In this document: one piece after another, positions 39,523 to 51,620 of the stretch
How positions within the stretch are numbered: position 1 is the stretch's first letter
Layout of the letters: every line of letters starts with the position of its first letter
Assembly: GCF_900112415.1 (NCBI RefSeq)
Contig: NZ_FOLV01000005.1
Coordinates: 124,001-188,000 of the forward strand
DNA: 64,000 bases
Source of the DNA: Bacillus sp. 491mf
GTDB lineage: Bacteria > Bacillota > Bacilli > Bacillales > Bacillaceae_G
Direction: 5' to 3'
Translations under genes and position numbers: made by a program
The notes under the pieces: model-generated
Database searches by the model: none
Told to the model about the DNA's origin: nothing
Seen by the model: only the letters and a program-made list of their open reading frames with translations

Positions 39523-40722
39523 TCAATCTCCTTGAATATCGGATTCTGATATCGGTTGAGCCTCTGCAATATTCTCAATCACAGTATAATGCAGCAATAA
39601 TTTCAAATTCCCATTCTCAACCTGTTTATGCAAAACTTTCTTCCCTATAATCATAGCACGTTCATCCAATTTTTTCTTTAATTCTTTTTGACCCATCTCC
39701 TCCGCAACTACCATTGCTTGCTTTTCTGTATATTCACGATTTGCCTCTTCCTCTTCACGTACAATCGCTTTTTCGTAAGCAATCGGCAGTGTAAAACCAA
39801 GCAATTTCACATCATGCCTTACTGTCTCAGTTTTAGACTGCTTATACTTATCATGCTGAAATCCCCATATTTTTATTTTCATATTTCCAAAAGTAAGATA
39901 ATGTTCATTATATGATTTTCCTGTATAAACTTGAAATTTCGTTTTTAGAGGTACCTCCACTTCAGACTTGTACCAAGTTTCACCAAATACAACACCTTTA
40001 GCCGAAACAATCGTAGGACTCTCTTCTTTCCCATACATTCCTGACACAAGAAGTTGTCCTTTTTGCACATAATCGTTTTTCATAACAATTGGTTTTCCAA
40101 TCTCAACAAACATTTTTGTAACAATCGCTTCTTTTTTGGCGACTAAATGTTGCGGCACCTGTTCTTCTTCTTTCTTCGGCTCATTTTTTTCAACTATTTT
40201 AAAATGATATGTCGTGCCTTTTACGTCCAAACCAACCCATGTTATAGCGTTAATATTATCAGTCAAATAACGCTGTATATTTTCTACACTCGGCATTTGA
40301 AATTGAAGCTTCCCTTTTTTAATACCCATTTTGTCTAATTCTTTCATCATTATATATTCCGTCTCTGGCTTCGCCCCTGTTACCTCTATTTTCCATACCA
40401 TATTTGACATAACAATGACACTTAAAAAAAATAAGAGAAAACCAACAAGAAAACCACTATTCCGAAGTAAACGCTTATTCCAAAACGGAACTCCGTAGCG
40501 TCCAATAAAATATAGATTACACTCATTTTTACGGTAAATCGGGCGTAATCGCTTCACATCTCGAAGCAACATACAAAAGACAAGTGTATCATCTGCAACT
40601 TTCTTGACATCCCAAACTAAAATGTCTCTTCGTACACATTCGTTAATAAATCGTTCTGCTCCCCTTCCTTGAATTCGCACTTTTACATACCCAATCCATT
40701 TTGTAAACCACTGATTTTTCAT
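39523..40722 (-). CDS. yqfD: sporulation protein YqfD
   Basis: The 399-residue protein has a cytoplasmic N-terminal domain, one membrane segment (about 91-108) and a large outer domain, as in YqfD, which belongs to the mother-cell sigma-E regulon in B. subtilis. It starts behind GGAGGCGAG and is eight bases from phoH. A terminator-like hairpin separates it from yqfC. Confidence 0.92.
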   Translation of the reverse strand: MKNQWFTKWIGYVKVRIQGRGAERFINECVRRDILVWDVKKVADDTLVFCMLLRDVKRLRPIYRKNECNLYFIGRYGVPFWNKRLLRNSGFLVGFLLFFLSVIVMSNMVWKIEVTGAKPETEYIMMKELDKMGIKKGKLQFQMPSVENIQRYLTDNINAITWVGLDVKGTTYHFKIVEKNEPKKEEEQVPQHLVAKKEAIVTKMFVEIGKPIVMKNDYVQKGQLLVSGMYGKEESPTIVSAKGVVFGETWYKSEVEVPLKTKFQVYTGKSYNEHYLTFGNMKIKIWGFQHDKYKQSKTETVRHDVKLLGFTLPIAYEKAIVREEEEANREYTEKQAMVVAEEMGQKELKKKLDERAMIIGKKVLHKQVENGNLKLLLHYTVIENIAEAQPISESDIQGD

Positions 40723-40747
40723 AGCTCGCCTCCATCAGCTTTCTAAA

Positions 40748-40776
40748 AAAGGCGCAGCCCTTTAAGAGACCTGCAC
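40748..40776 (-). terminator. terminator-like hairpin between yqfC and yqfD
   Basis: On the minus strand GGTGCAG pairs with CTGCGCC and is followed by TTTTTTA. It overlaps the end of the 45-codon ORF. Read-through or a second promoter would be needed for yqfD. Confidence 0.6.
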
Positions 40777-40899
40777 CAACTGTATAACTTTACTCCGCTC
40801 ATACAGTCCAGTCAGTAGGAGGAGGACTAAGAAGTATATACTACCTGACCACTTACCTTTGATCCGTTCAATAAAACATCTCATGAATAACAGCTTCAT
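40762..40899 (-). CDS. putative small membrane protein between yqfC and yqfD
   Basis: A 45-codon ORF begins one base after the yqfC stop. AAGGGA lies seven bases ahead of the ATG. It encodes a basic N-terminus (MKLLFMRCFIERIKGKW), a hydrophobic helix (IYFLVLLLLTGLY, about 21-33) and a short polar tail. I do not recognise it. The tight coupling to yqfC and the single membrane helix make a real, sporulation-linked small protein plausible. The alternative is a chance frame in an untranslated gap. Confidence 0.55.
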   Translation of the reverse strand: MKLLFMRCFIERIKGKWSGSIYFLVLLLLTGLYERSKVIQLVQVS

Positions 40900-40900
40900 T

Positions 40901-41194
40901 TTATTTTCCCTTTTTTTCATCTTCTAAAAATAGGACTTGTTCAATGGTCCCTTCAAGCAAAAGCTCTTCTGGAAGAATTGTCTTAATTACAAAAGAATCT
41001 CCTTTTATTAATAATTGTCCTTGTTTTAATAAAAGTCGTACCTCTTTATCACTAAATACCAATAATCCACGATGATTTTCTATATAAATATGTACCTGCC
41101 CAACAAGTGTAATTCTCGGCAGATCCATGAATACATCTGCAGGTAGGTCTATCTGCTTCGTAATCCAATTTTTCATTTGCTGCAACTTTCTCAT
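40901..41194 (-). CDS. yqfC: sporulation protein YqfC
   Basis: The 97-residue protein has the YabP/YqfC pattern (LPADVFMDLPRITLVG, followed by short beta strands with HRGLLVFSDKEVRL). The family belongs to the mother-cell sporulation programme. ATG 41194 follows GAGGGGGG; the upstream ATG at 41212 lies across that site. In B. subtilis yqeZ-floA-yqfB separate yqfC from yqeY; here they are absent. Confidence 0.9.
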   Translation of the reverse strand: MRKLQQMKNWITKQIDLPADVFMDLPRITLVGQVHIYIENHRGLLVFSDKEVRLLLKQGQLLIKGDSFVIKTILPEELLLEGTIEQVLFLEDEKKGK

Positions 41195-41268
41195 CGAAGA
41201 CCCCCCTCTCATCCCATATGTATGAAAAAAAGGCTTGTAATATCACGTCCAAATTGAAAAAAAACATA

Positions 41269-41302
41269 AAAAAGCGTCTCATTATAAATGAGACGCTTTT
41301 TT
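41269..41302 (-). terminator. terminator after yqeY
   Basis: The 15-bp stem AAAAAGCGTCTCATT / AATGAGACGCTTTTT is flanked by A and T tracts and overlaps the yqeY stop. Confidence 0.9.
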
Positions 41303-41744
41303 ATGCTAATAGTTGTGAAACAAGCCTATTCACTTGTGAGCCATCTGCTTTACCTTTTACTTTCGGTAAAACATTACTCATCACTTTGCCCATATCAGCT
41401 TTAGAAGCTGCACCAACTTCAGAGATAGCTTGCTGAATAACAGCAAGCAATTCTTCTTCTGTCAATTGCTCTGGCAAATATGTTTCTAAAATCTGAATTT
41501 CGCTTTTTAGTTTATCGACAAGGTCTTCACGACCCGCTTTTTCAAACTCAAGGAGGGAGTCTTTATACTGTTTTACTTCACGAGCTAAAACTGTTAGTTC
41601 CTCTTCTTCTGTAAGAGGGTTCTGCAGTTTAATTTCTTCATTTTGTAAAGCAGCCTTAACCATACGAATAACGGTTAATTTATTTTTTTCTTTATTCTTC
41701 ATCGCTTGTTTCATATCATCGTTTAAACGACCGAGAAGACTCAT
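41301..41744 (-). CDS. yqeY: GatB/YqeY domain protein
   Basis: The 147-residue helical protein begins [20 protein letters not shown] and has the YqeY fold related to the tail domain of amidotransferase subunit GatB. It may act on charged tRNA; the function is unproven. It lies 16 bp after rpsU, the usual rpsU-yqeY pair. Confidence 0.92.
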   Translation of the reverse strand: MSLLGRLNDDMKQAMKNKEKNKLTVIRMVKAALQNEEIKLQNPLTEEEELTVLAREVKQYKDSLLEFEKAGREDLVDKLKSEIQILETYLPEQLTEEELLAVIQQAISEVGAASKADMGKVMSNVLPKVKGKADGSQVNRLVSQLLA

Positions 41745-41759
41745 AAATTACACCCTCTC

Positions 41760-41933
41760 TTAGAATTTACGCTTTCTTGCCGCTTCAGATTTCTTCTTAC
41801 GTTTTACACTTGGCTTTTCATAGAACTCGCGTTTTCTTGCTTCAGCAAGCGTACCAGCTTTAGAAGTTGATCTTTTAAAACGGCGAAGTGCATCCTCCAA
41901 AGACTCGTTTTTACGAACGACTGTTTTTGACAT
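41760..41933 (-). CDS. rpsU: 30S ribosomal protein S21
   Basis: The 57-residue basic protein [20 protein letters not shown].. ends in the typical Lys/Arg tail. It binds near the 16S 3' end in the small subunit. ATG 41933 is behind GGAGGGAGGG; the frame to 42029 is upstream noise containing the promoter. Confidence 0.97.
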   Translation of the reverse strand: MSKTVVRKNESLEDALRRFKRSTSKAGTLAEARKREFYEKPSVKRKKKSEAARKRKF

Positions 41934-42017
41934 TCTCTTTCCCTCCCTCCGAAACATCCACTTACATCCTAATTTCAGCATGCAAAAAGTAAACACTTTC
42001 TCAGCATGTCTTTTACG

Positions 42018-42047
42018 ATTATAATACATTTTATACTTTTAGGTCAA
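42018..42047 (-). promoter_or_regulatory. sigma-A promoter for rpsU-yqeY
   Basis: On the minus strand TTGACC (42047-42042), an 18-bp spacer and a perfect TATAAT (42023-42018) lie about 85 bp ahead of rpsU. Confidence 0.75.
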
Positions 42048-42056
42048 CTATCTGAA

Positions 42057-42089
42057 AAAAGAAAAGCAGAGTACTTGCTCTTCTTTTTT
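42057..42089 (-). terminator. terminator ahead of the rpsU promoter
   Basis: The stem AAAAGAAAAGCA / TGCTCTTCTTTT (11 of 12 paired) has a 7-base loop and A/T tracts on both sides. It isolates rpsU from deoC transcription. Confidence 0.75.
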
Positions 42090-42109
42090 CACAAAACGTA
42101 CATTTTCGA

Positions 42110-42350
42110 TATATATTTCTATAACAATTCAATATGATTCTATCGAAATGTTCGCCTCTGCTTTCTCATCCTCTAAGCACTGCACCGTAACCTGCCAAAC
42201 GAGATCAAAAGCGGCTATGTAGAAAAAGGAGACTGCACTCGCTTGCTCCCTTTGTCTAACTTCGCATGTGGCAGAAAAAAGCCCTGACCGCTTCTATGCA
42301 CGGCCAGATGCTCTCGTCCACCTAAAAGAATGGGTTTCTGTCTTTTTTCG
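42110..42350 (-). repeat. family A repeat, copy A7
   Basis: On the minus strand it reads AGGTGGACGAGAGCATCTGG, CATAGAAGCGGTCAGGGC and CTGCCACATGCGAAG, with a long tail to the left. Its other end runs into the family C hairpins. Confidence 0.82.
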
Positions 42351-42357
42351 CCTTTAT

Positions 42358-42597
42358 TTTATCCAGCTGCGCCTCCTAGTCCTTCACGTCTAAGAACCTT
42401 CCACGCGAGAAGGTAAAGAACACCTTCTGCGTGAAAGAACCTTAGCCAACAGGACTAAACAGTCGGCTCCGCTTTTATATTATCCAGCTACAGCCGCTAG
42501 AACAATCGGTCGTTTCACTCTTTCCTACGAGGCAAAAAACGCCTCTGCGTTAAGAGCTCCAACGCCCTCATGTTCTATACGAGCGGCTTTCGCTTTT
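42358..42597 (-). repeat. family C: two tandem long-hairpin units after deoC
   Basis: Unit 1 (about 42358-42476) and unit 2 (about 42477-42597) have the same frame on the plus strand: TTATCCAGCT at one end and CGGCT..CGCTTTTAT at the other. Unit 1 folds through TAGTCCT / AGGACTA and ACGCGAGAAGGT / ACCTTCTGCGT. Unit 2 folds through AGAACA / TGTTCT, GCCGCT / AGCGGC and GAGGC / GCCTC. The stems differ while the ends match. They lie directly after deoC and may end its transcript. Confidence 0.82.
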
Positions 42598-42600
42598 ATT

Positions 42601-43266
42601 TTAATAATCAGTTGTTGCTGTTTTTCCGCTTATTAACGCTACGCCAGAACTTGTTCCGATTCGCGTTGCACCTGCTTCTACCATTGCATCCATGCCTGCT
42701 TCGTCACGAACACCGCCTGATGCTTTTACACCGATATTTGGTCCTACAGTTTTTCTCATCAATGCAATATCTTCAACTGTTGCACCGCCTGTTGAAAATC
42801 CTGTTGATGTTTTTACGAAATCGGTACCTGCTTTTACAGATAATTCACAAGCACGAACTTTTTCTTCCTCTGTTAGTAAGCATGTTTCAATAATTACTTT
42901 TACAAGCGCTTTTCCTTTTGCAGCCTCTACAACAGCGCGAACGTCACGTTCTACTAACGCATCGTTTTTATCTTTTAACGCACCGATGTTAATTACCATA
43001 TCAACTTCAGTTGCACCTTTTGCAATCGCATCCGTTGTTTCAAACGCTTTTGTTTCTGGTGTATTTGCTCCAAGAGGAAAACCAATTACTGTACAAACTT
43101 TTACATCTGTTCCTTTTAGCAGTTCTGCTGCCGTTTCAACCCACGTTGGATTTACACATACAGAAGCAAAATCATGCTGTTTCGCCTCTTCACATAAAGT
43201 CACGATTACTTCTTTTTTTGTATCTGGTTTTAATGCCGTATGATCAATTAACTTTGCATAGTTCAT
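42601..43266 (-). CDS. deoC: deoxyribose-phosphate aldolase
   Basis: The 221-residue class I aldolase splits deoxyribose-5-phosphate into acetaldehyde and glyceraldehyde-3-phosphate. The Schiff-base lysine lies in [10 protein letters not shown] (about 180), with the second active lysine in KVIIETCLL (about 151). It starts [14 protein letters not shown]. It is beside mtaB, as remembered for the B. cereus group. Confidence 0.96.
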   Translation of the reverse strand: MNYAKLIDHTALKPDTKKEVIVTLCEEAKQHDFASVCVNPTWVETAAELLKGTDVKVCTVIGFPLGANTPETKAFETTDAIAKGATEVDMVINIGALKDKNDALVERDVRAVVEAAKGKALVKVIIETCLLTEEEKVRACELSVKAGTDFVKTSTGFSTGGATVEDIALMRKTVGPNIGVKASGGVRDEAGMDAMVEAGATRIGTSSGVALISGKTATTDY

Positions 43267-43390
43267 TTAAAAATGCCCCTTCCTCAACTTTTACGTAGTA
43301 ATTTTTTTACTTATCAGTCGTCTGACAACTTTAACCTTCCGCATTATAACATAACGTATAGCGTTTTCATATTTTAACTTCTCCAGCAAA

Positions 43391-43430
43391 TAAAAAAGCA
43401 TACAAACAAAAGTGTTTGCATGCTTTTTTG
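43391..43430 (-). terminator. terminator after mtaB
   Basis: A 16-bp stem (43392-43407 with 43414-43429, one wobble) with T residues on the minus strand lies at the end of the long hrcA-to-mtaB operon. Confidence 0.9.
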
Positions 43431-44783
43431 TTACGCACTTGCTGATTCTTTTGGAGATGCATCTTCTAGCACACGAACAAACTGTGCTTCATTGTAAGGA
43501 TAACCAGCTTTCGTAATTTTTACTTTAATTAATTTACCGATTAATTCTTCAGAACCTTCAAAGACAACTTTTAAGTAATTATCTGTATATCCTACATATA
43601 ACCCTTCACGATCAGCTTCTTTAAATGGTTCTTCTGGAATAATTTCAAGAACTTCACCTTCAAACTGTGATGCATATTCTTTCGCTAATTGATCTGACAA
43701 TGCAATTAAGCGGTGTACACGCTCGTTCTTAATTTCTTCTGGCACTTGATCATCCATGCGTGCTGCTGGTGTTCCTGTACGTTTTGAATATGGGAATACA
43801 TGAAGTTCAGAGAAACGATTATTTTTAATGAAATTGAACGTTTCCATGAATTCTTCTTCTGTTTCACCTGGGAAACCAACGATAACATCAGATGTAATTG
43901 CAAGTCCTGGCAGCGCTTCTTTTAAGCGGTCTAAACGCTCTTGGAAAAACTCCATTGTATATTTACGACGCATACGTTTCAACACTGTATTCGACCCAGA
44001 TTGAAGCGGAATGTGTAAATGACGGACAACAACTTTAGAATCTCGCAGTACTTCAATTACTTCATCTGTAATTTGACTTGCTTCAATAGAAGAAATACGA
44101 AGGCGTTTTAAACCTGTTACTTGCGCTTCCATATCACGAAGTAGTCCCGCTAAATTATAATCTTTCATATCCTCACCGTATCCACCTGTATGAATACCTG
44201 TTAAGACGATTTCTTTATAGCCAGCCTCTACTAATTGCTGCGCTTGGCGAATAACTTCTTGTCCATCACGAGAACGCATTAAACCACGAGCCCACGGAAT
44301 AATACAGAACGTACAGAAGTTGTTACATCCTTCTTGAATTTTTAAAGATGCACGCGTACGATCTGTAAAATATGGTACGTCCAATTCTTCGTATACACGT
44401 GTTTTCATAATGTTACGCACAGCATTAATCGGCTGACGTTCATTGCGATAATCTTCAATATAGCCAAGCATTTTCTCACGGTCTTGTGTTCCGACTACAA
44501 TATCTACACCTGGAATTGCCATAATTTCAGCTGGAGATGTTTGTGCATAACATCCCGTTACACAAATTACCGCATCAGGATTTTGACGAACGGCACGACG
44601 AATAACTTGACGACTTTTTTTATCCCCTGTATTTGTTACAGTACATGTATTAATTACATACACATCAGCTGTTTTTTCAAATTCAGTTCGCTCATAACCA
44701 CCTTGTTTAAACAGTTGCCAAATTGCTTCTGTCTCGTAGTGGTTTACTTTACAACCTAACGTATGAAACGCAACAGTTGCCAT
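43431..44783 (-). CDS. mtaB: tRNA N6-threonylcarbamoyladenosine methylthiotransferase MtaB
   Basis: The 450-residue radical-SAM enzyme has the N-terminal UPF0004 domain with three cysteines (GCKVNHYE, NTCTVTN, TGCYAQ), the radical-SAM CNNFCTFC motif and a C-terminal TRAM domain. It adds methylthio to t6A37 in tRNA. It is the last gene of the heat-shock operon, six bases after rsmE. Confidence 0.96.
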   Translation of the reverse strand: MATVAFHTLGCKVNHYETEAIWQLFKQGGYERTEFEKTADVYVINTCTVTNTGDKKSRQVIRRAVRQNPDAVICVTGCYAQTSPAEIMAIPGVDIVVGTQDREKMLGYIEDYRNERQPINAVRNIMKTRVYEELDVPYFTDRTRASLKIQEGCNNFCTFCIIPWARGLMRSRDGQEVIRQAQQLVEAGYKEIVLTGIHTGGYGEDMKDYNLAGLLRDMEAQVTGLKRLRISSIEASQITDEVIEVLRDSKVVVRHLHIPLQSGSNTVLKRMRRKYTMEFFQERLDRLKEALPGLAITSDVIVGFPGETEEEFMETFNFIKNNRFSELHVFPYSKRTGTPAARMDDQVPEEIKNERVHRLIALSDQLAKEYASQFEGEVLEIIPEEPFKEADREGLYVGYTDNYLKVVFEGSEELIGKLIKVKITKAGYPYNEAQFVRVLEDASPKESASA

Positions 44784-44789
44784 ATATAC

Positions 44790-45539
44790 TCACCCCATTA
44801 ATTCAAAATGATAAGAAGCGGCACTTAGCGCGTATAAAGGCGCTGTTTCTGTCCGCAATATTCTTGGTCCTAAACTACATGGTACAAAAGCATGCTCAGA
44901 AAGAGAAGATACTTCTTCTTCCGTTAGACCACCTTCTGGTCCAAATACAATGAGCACCTTTTGTCCTGGTTTTAAATTCGTTAAAACCTTAGCGAAGTTT
45001 GATTTTTCACCTTGTTTCGCTTCCTCTTCATACGCAACAAGGCAGCTATCATAATCTTTGCTCATCGCGAGAAGCTCTTTAAAAGAAACAGGTGCATACA
45101 CAGTCGGAATCTCACTGCGATGAGACTGCTCAGCTGCCTCTTTGACAATTTTATTAAAACGCTCTACTTTTTTCCCAGCTTTTTTCGCATCCCATTTCAC
45201 AATAGACCTTGATGCTTGGAACGGTAAAAAGGCTGCTGCTCCAAGTTCAGTTCCTTTTTGTAAAATCAACTCAAGCTTATCACCTTTAGGCAATCCGCTT
45301 GCAATTGTCACAAAAACAGGAAGCTCAGTTGACATCTCTATCCATTCTACAATAGTCGCATTTACAAATTCATTGGTAATTTCAGCAATTGTACAAATTG
45401 CTGTTTTTCCACTTGTACAACAATAAATTTGATCACCAGGCGTCATACGCATTACTCTTCCGATGTGATGCACATCATCTCCTACAATACGAATGGCCAA
45501 TTCATTTACATTTTGTTCTTCTACAAAATAACGCTGCAT
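44790..45539 (-). CDS. rsmE: 16S rRNA (uracil1498-N3)-methyltransferase RsmE
   Basis: The 249-residue SPOUT methyltransferase has a PUA-like N-terminus (VHHIGRVMRM) and the knot motif GPEGGLTEEEV plus LGPRILRTETA near the end. It follows prmA after a 209-bp gap filled by a repeat, and precedes mtaB. Confidence 0.96.
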   Translation of the reverse strand: MQRYFVEEQNVNELAIRIVGDDVHHIGRVMRMTPGDQIYCCTSGKTAICTIAEITNEFVNATIVEWIEMSTELPVFVTIASGLPKGDKLELILQKGTELGAAAFLPFQASRSIVKWDAKKAGKKVERFNKIVKEAAEQSHRSEIPTVYAPVSFKELLAMSKDYDSCLVAYEEEAKQGEKSNFAKVLTNLKPGQKVLIVFGPEGGLTEEEVSSLSEHAFVPCSLGPRILRTETAPLYALSAASYHFELMG

Positions 45540-45550
45540 TTTATCACCTT

Positions 45551-45747
45551 AGTAAAGTTTAGCTCTTTTCGTAAACGAGTGCTTACGAAAAGAGCCAAAC
45601 AGTATGATTTAGACGAAACAAATGGTAAGTCCCCCGCTGCTTTCAGCGAGAGACTTTCCGCTTACATCATCCATAAACACTTAATCAGGGAGACTTTATC
45701 CCGCTATTCGTGAGCTAAGACTTCCACTGACTGAAGTTTCACTTTAT
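45551..45747 (-). repeat. family B-related hairpin element, copy B10 (diverged)
   Basis: On the minus strand it starts with AAAGTGAAACTTCAGTCAGTG, as family B does, but lacks the box CAATCGGGCT. It ends in a strong hairpin (GGCTCTTTTCGTAA / TTACGAAAAGAGCT). It splits prmA from rsmE inside an otherwise compact operon. Confidence 0.7.
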
Positions 45748-45748
45748 C

Positions 45749-46687
45749 TTACCCTCTACGCGCAATAATCGCTACCCAATCTTCCATCGTTAACACTTCT
45801 TCTACTGTAAAACCAGCATTTACTAACGCGGATGTTACAATTTTTTCTTTTGCAGCAATAATACCAGACGTTATGAACAATCCACCTTGCTTCACAACTT
45901 TCGCTGCATCTTCTGGGAATAGTAAAATAATTTCCGCTAGTAAATTTGCGACAATTAAATCTACAGGTCCTTCAATGCCCTCTAGTAAGCTGTTTTGTCC
46001 AACAGTTACAACATTTTCTGTATGATTTAATCGGACATTCATTTCCGCACTTTCTACCGCAACCGGATCTAAGTCGTATGCTTGAATAGAAGCAGCACCT
46101 AATTTAGCCGCTGCAATACTTAATACACCAGAACCCGTTCCAACGTCAATAACAGTATCTCCCGGCTGAACAGTTTTCTCTAAAGCACGGATGCACATCG
46201 TTGTTGTCGGATGCGTTCCCGTACCAAATGCCATTCCTGGATCTAGTTCAATAATTTTTTCTTCAGGTGAGGAAGGAGTATACTCTTCCCACGTTGGCAC
46301 AATTGTAAATGTATCAGAAATTTTCACTGGATGGTAATACTTTTTCCAAGCAGTAGCCCAATCCTCTTCATCTACTTCATTAACAGATACAGTTGCTGCT
46401 CCAATCTCGATTCCATAAGAAGGTAACAGATCAATAGACGATTTTACATTTGTAATTGTTTCTTGCAGGGCATCATTCTTTGGGAAATACGCTTTTACAA
46501 GCACACCTTCTTCCGGATATTCAGCCGGATTTAATGCATAAATCTCGCCAAATTGTTGTTCACGCTCTTTCGTTAATTCCGCAGGATCTTCAATCGCAAC
46601 ACCACTTGCACCTGCTTCGTGTAAAATATGCGAGATTGCTTCTACCGCGTACTCTGTTGTATGAATACTAATTTCTGACCATTTCAC
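45749..46687 (-). CDS. prmA: ribosomal protein L11 methyltransferase
   Basis: The 312-residue enzyme has an N-terminal substrate domain and a Rossmann SAM domain with [18 protein letters not shown] (about 180-197) and [10 protein letters not shown]. It methylates L11 of the large subunit. It lies 28 bp after dnaJ. Confidence 0.97.
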   Translation of the reverse strand: MKWSEISIHTTEYAVEAISHILHEAGASGVAIEDPAELTKEREQQFGEIYALNPAEYPEEGVLVKAYFPKNDALQETITNVKSSIDLLPSYGIEIGAATVSVNEVDEEDWATAWKKYYHPVKISDTFTIVPTWEEYTPSSPEEKIIELDPGMAFGTGTHPTTTMCIRALEKTVQPGDTVIDVGTGSGVLSIAAAKLGAASIQAYDLDPVAVESAEMNVRLNHTENVVTVGQNSLLEGIEGPVDLIVANLLAEIILLFPEDAAKVVKQGGLFITSGIIAAKEKIVTSALVNAGFTVEEVLTMEDWVAIIARRG

Positions 46688-46715
46688 AATTTACCAACTC
46701 CATTTTTTATTTCCA

Positions 46716-47819
46716 TTATTCCCCTTTAAAAGCTCGCTTAAGCTTTCCAAATAGGCTATCATCTTGATCTTCTTGACCTGCAAATTCTCTTAATAAATCC
46801 TTTTGATGCGATGTTAATTTCGTTGGTGTTATAACACGTACAACTACGTATTGATCACCTTGCCCATATCCGCGTACGTTTGGAGCACCTTTTCCTTTTA
46901 AACGGAATTCTGTTCCTGTTTGTGTTCCCGCTGGAATTTTTAATTTCACTTTTCCTTGCACAGTTGGAACTTCCACTTCATCCCCAAGTGCTACTTGCGC
47001 GAATGTTAATGGCATTTCGCAAATAATATCATCACCTTCGCGATGGAAGAATTCATGATCTTTCACGCGAACGACTACATATAAGTCTCCTGCCGGACCG
47101 CCATTTATACCAGCTTCCCCTTTACCAGTAACGCGAATTTGTTGACCGTTATCAATACCTGCTGGAATTTTAACATTAATTTTTTTGCGTTTACGTAGTT
47201 TTCCAGATCCATGACATGTTGTACATTTCTCTTTAATAATTTGACCTGTTCCAGAGCAATGTCTACAACTTTGACGATTCACAATACGACCAAATGGTGT
47301 GTTTTGCTCCACGCTAATTTGACCTGTTCCAGAACAATGTGAACATGTTTCCTTAGAAGTCCCAGGTTTTGCTCCACTACCGTTACATGTATTACAAGGA
47401 TCTTCAGCTGGAATTTCAATATCCATTTCCTTACCAGAAATCGCCTCTTCAAAATCTAAAGTCACTTGATATTGAAGATCTGCACCTTGGCGCGGTGCAT
47501 TTGGATCACGGCGTCTACCGCCTCCACCACCAAAGAATGAACTGAAGATGTCTTCAAAGCCAAAGCCACCACCGAAGTCGCCTCCACCAAAGCCTTGATT
47601 TGGACCAGCATGACCAAATTGATCGTACTGCGCACGTTTTGAATCATCACTTAACACTTCGTATGCTTCTTGCACTTCTTTAAATTTTTCAATTGCATTT
47701 TCTTCAGTACTTACATCTGGATGATACTTTTTCGCCAAACGACGATATGCTTTTTTAATCTCATCATTCGAAGCACCCTTGCTAATGCCGAGCACCTCAT
47801 AGTAATCTCGTTTATTCAT
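46716..47819 (-). CDS. dnaJ: chaperone DnaJ
   Basis: The 367-residue co-chaperone has a J domain with YHPDVS, a Gly/Phe linker ([15 protein letters not shown]), four CxxCxGxG zinc repeats (about 145-210) and the C-terminal substrate domains. ATG 47819 behind GGGGG gives the normal [11 protein letters not shown] start. It stimulates DnaK. A terminator lies between dnaK and dnaJ, so it may be partly uncoupled. Confidence 0.97.
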   Translation of the reverse strand: MNKRDYYEVLGISKGASNDEIKKAYRRLAKKYHPDVSTEENAIEKFKEVQEAYEVLSDDSKRAQYDQFGHAGPNQGFGGGDFGGGFGFEDIFSSFFGGGGGRRRDPNAPRQGADLQYQVTLDFEEAISGKEMDIEIPAEDPCNTCNGSGAKPGTSKETCSHCSGTGQISVEQNTPFGRIVNRQSCRHCSGTGQIIKEKCTTCHGSGKLRKRKKINVKIPAGIDNGQQIRVTGKGEAGINGGPAGDLYVVVRVKDHEFFHREGDDIICEMPLTFAQVALGDEVEVPTVQGKVKLKIPAGTQTGTEFRLKGKGAPNVRGYGQGDQYVVVRVITPTKLTSHQKDLLREFAGQEDQDDSLFGKLKRAFKGE

Positions 47820-47961
47820 AAGTTTGTTACCCCCGAATCCTTTCACATAAACGTAATTTTAACATCGAAAGAAAGTGCTTTGCAACACTGTTTCCTCACT
47901 TACAGTATGCAAAAAGAAAAACATTGGACTCTCTCACAAAAGACTTCATGTATACTCTTCG

Positions 47962-48005
47962 TGAAAAAAGCCAAAGCCAAGGCACGCTTGACTTTGACTT
48001 TTTGT
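47962..48005 (-). terminator. terminator-like hairpin between dnaK and dnaJ
   Basis: AAGCCAAAGCCAAG pairs with CTTGACTTTGACTT (wobbles) and is followed on the minus strand by TTTTTTC. It is probably an attenuator that lowers dnaJ relative to dnaK. Confidence 0.75.
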
Positions 48006-48021
48006 CATCTTACTTATTTGA

Positions 48022-50449
<2,428 letters not shown>

Positions 50450-50572
50450 AACTTTCACCTCCTTAAAAAGGCAGGGCAGGCACACCTTAGTACAAACCCA
50501 GCTATCTAATTTCTTGTATCCAACTAATCATATGTAGCGGAATATACCCCCGCCACAAATGGAAGTTTCTTA

Positions 50573-51604
50573 TTATTCCGGTTTATACAAACCGTTCAGT
50601 CCATCTGTAAATTGTCTTGTAAACAATTGCAACAAACTAATGACACGAGAATATTGCATTCTTGTCGGTCCTAAAATCGCAATTGTTCCAAGTTGCTCAT
50701 CTCCAATCGAGTATGTCGCAGAAATCAAACTACAATTTTCCATAGCAGCTGAAGAATTCTCACGGCCAATTTTCACTTGAATGCCAATTTGTTTACTCTT
50801 TAAGATATCATAAAAAGCATCTTCATTTTCAATCATATTGAATAATAATCTGACCTTTTGAATATCATGGAATTCAGGCTGCGCAAGCATATTTGTTTTT
50901 CCACCAAAATATACTTTTTCAGATAATGGAAATTGAAATGTACCGTCTAACATCTTCATGACGCTATCATAATTATGAACGTACTGACGCAAAACCATTA
51001 CAATTTCTTTAAAGATTTTATTATGCAGTTCTGACATCGGTACACCAGACAACTTGTCATTCAAAATGTTAACCATTTTTTCCAAATCTTGCAAATCAAC
51101 AGATTCCGGAACCGTGATTGTTTTACTTTGCACATGTCCTGTATCAGTTACAATAATTGCAACCGCTGTTTGATGTCCAAGCGGAAGTATTTGCACATTT
51201 TTCAACTTATTCGCACTAACTTTTGGCCCAAGAACAATTGCCGTATAATTCGTGAGCTCTGATAAAATTTGCGCTGATTGCTGCGCAAGCTTTTCTGCTT
51301 CAAAAACTCTTTGAGCGAACAAGTCTTTAATTTGTATAACATCTTCACTAGGCAAATGTTGCGGTGCAAGAAGATGATCTACATAAAAGCGATACCCTTT
51401 TTCAGAAGGAACGCGCCCTGAAGAACTATGTGTTTTTTCAATAAACCCTAATTCTTCTAAGTCAGCCATTTCATTTCGAATTGTTGCTGAGCTAAATGTG
51501 ATTTCTTCTTTTTTAGATAATGTTCTTGATCCAACAGGTTGTGCTGATCCGATAAAATCGTCAATTATCGTCTGTAAAATTAAGAGCTGACGTTCCGTAA
51601 GCAT
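50573..51604 (-). CDS. hrcA: heat-inducible transcription repressor HrcA
   Basis: The 343-residue repressor has an N-terminal winged helix ([17 protein letters not shown]) and the HrcA sensor domain. It binds CIRCE with help from GroE. It leads the hrcA-grpE-dnaK-dnaJ-prmA-rsmE-mtaB operon and represses itself through the CIRCE at 51621-51647. Confidence 0.97.
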   Translation of the reverse strand: MLTERQLLILQTIIDDFIGSAQPVGSRTLSKKEEITFSSATIRNEMADLEELGFIEKTHSSSGRVPSEKGYRFYVDHLLAPQHLPSEDVIQIKDLFAQRVFEAEKLAQQSAQILSELTNYTAIVLGPKVSANKLKNVQILPLGHQTAVAIIVTDTGHVQSKTITVPESVDLQDLEKMVNILNDKLSGVPMSELHNKIFKEIVMVLRQYVHNYDSVMKMLDGTFQFPLSEKVYFGGKTNMLAQPEFHDIQKVRLLFNMIENEDAFYDILKSKQIGIQVKIGRENSSAAMENCSLISATYSIGDEQLGTIAILGPTRMQYSRVISLLQLFTRQFTDGLNGLYKPE

Positions 51605-51620
51605 TTCATCATCACCTCTG

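Noticed and set aside
42692-43243. 183-codon open frame opposite deoC
   Set aside because: It is a Ser/Thr/Ala/Val-rich shadow of deoC codons, with no family resemblance.
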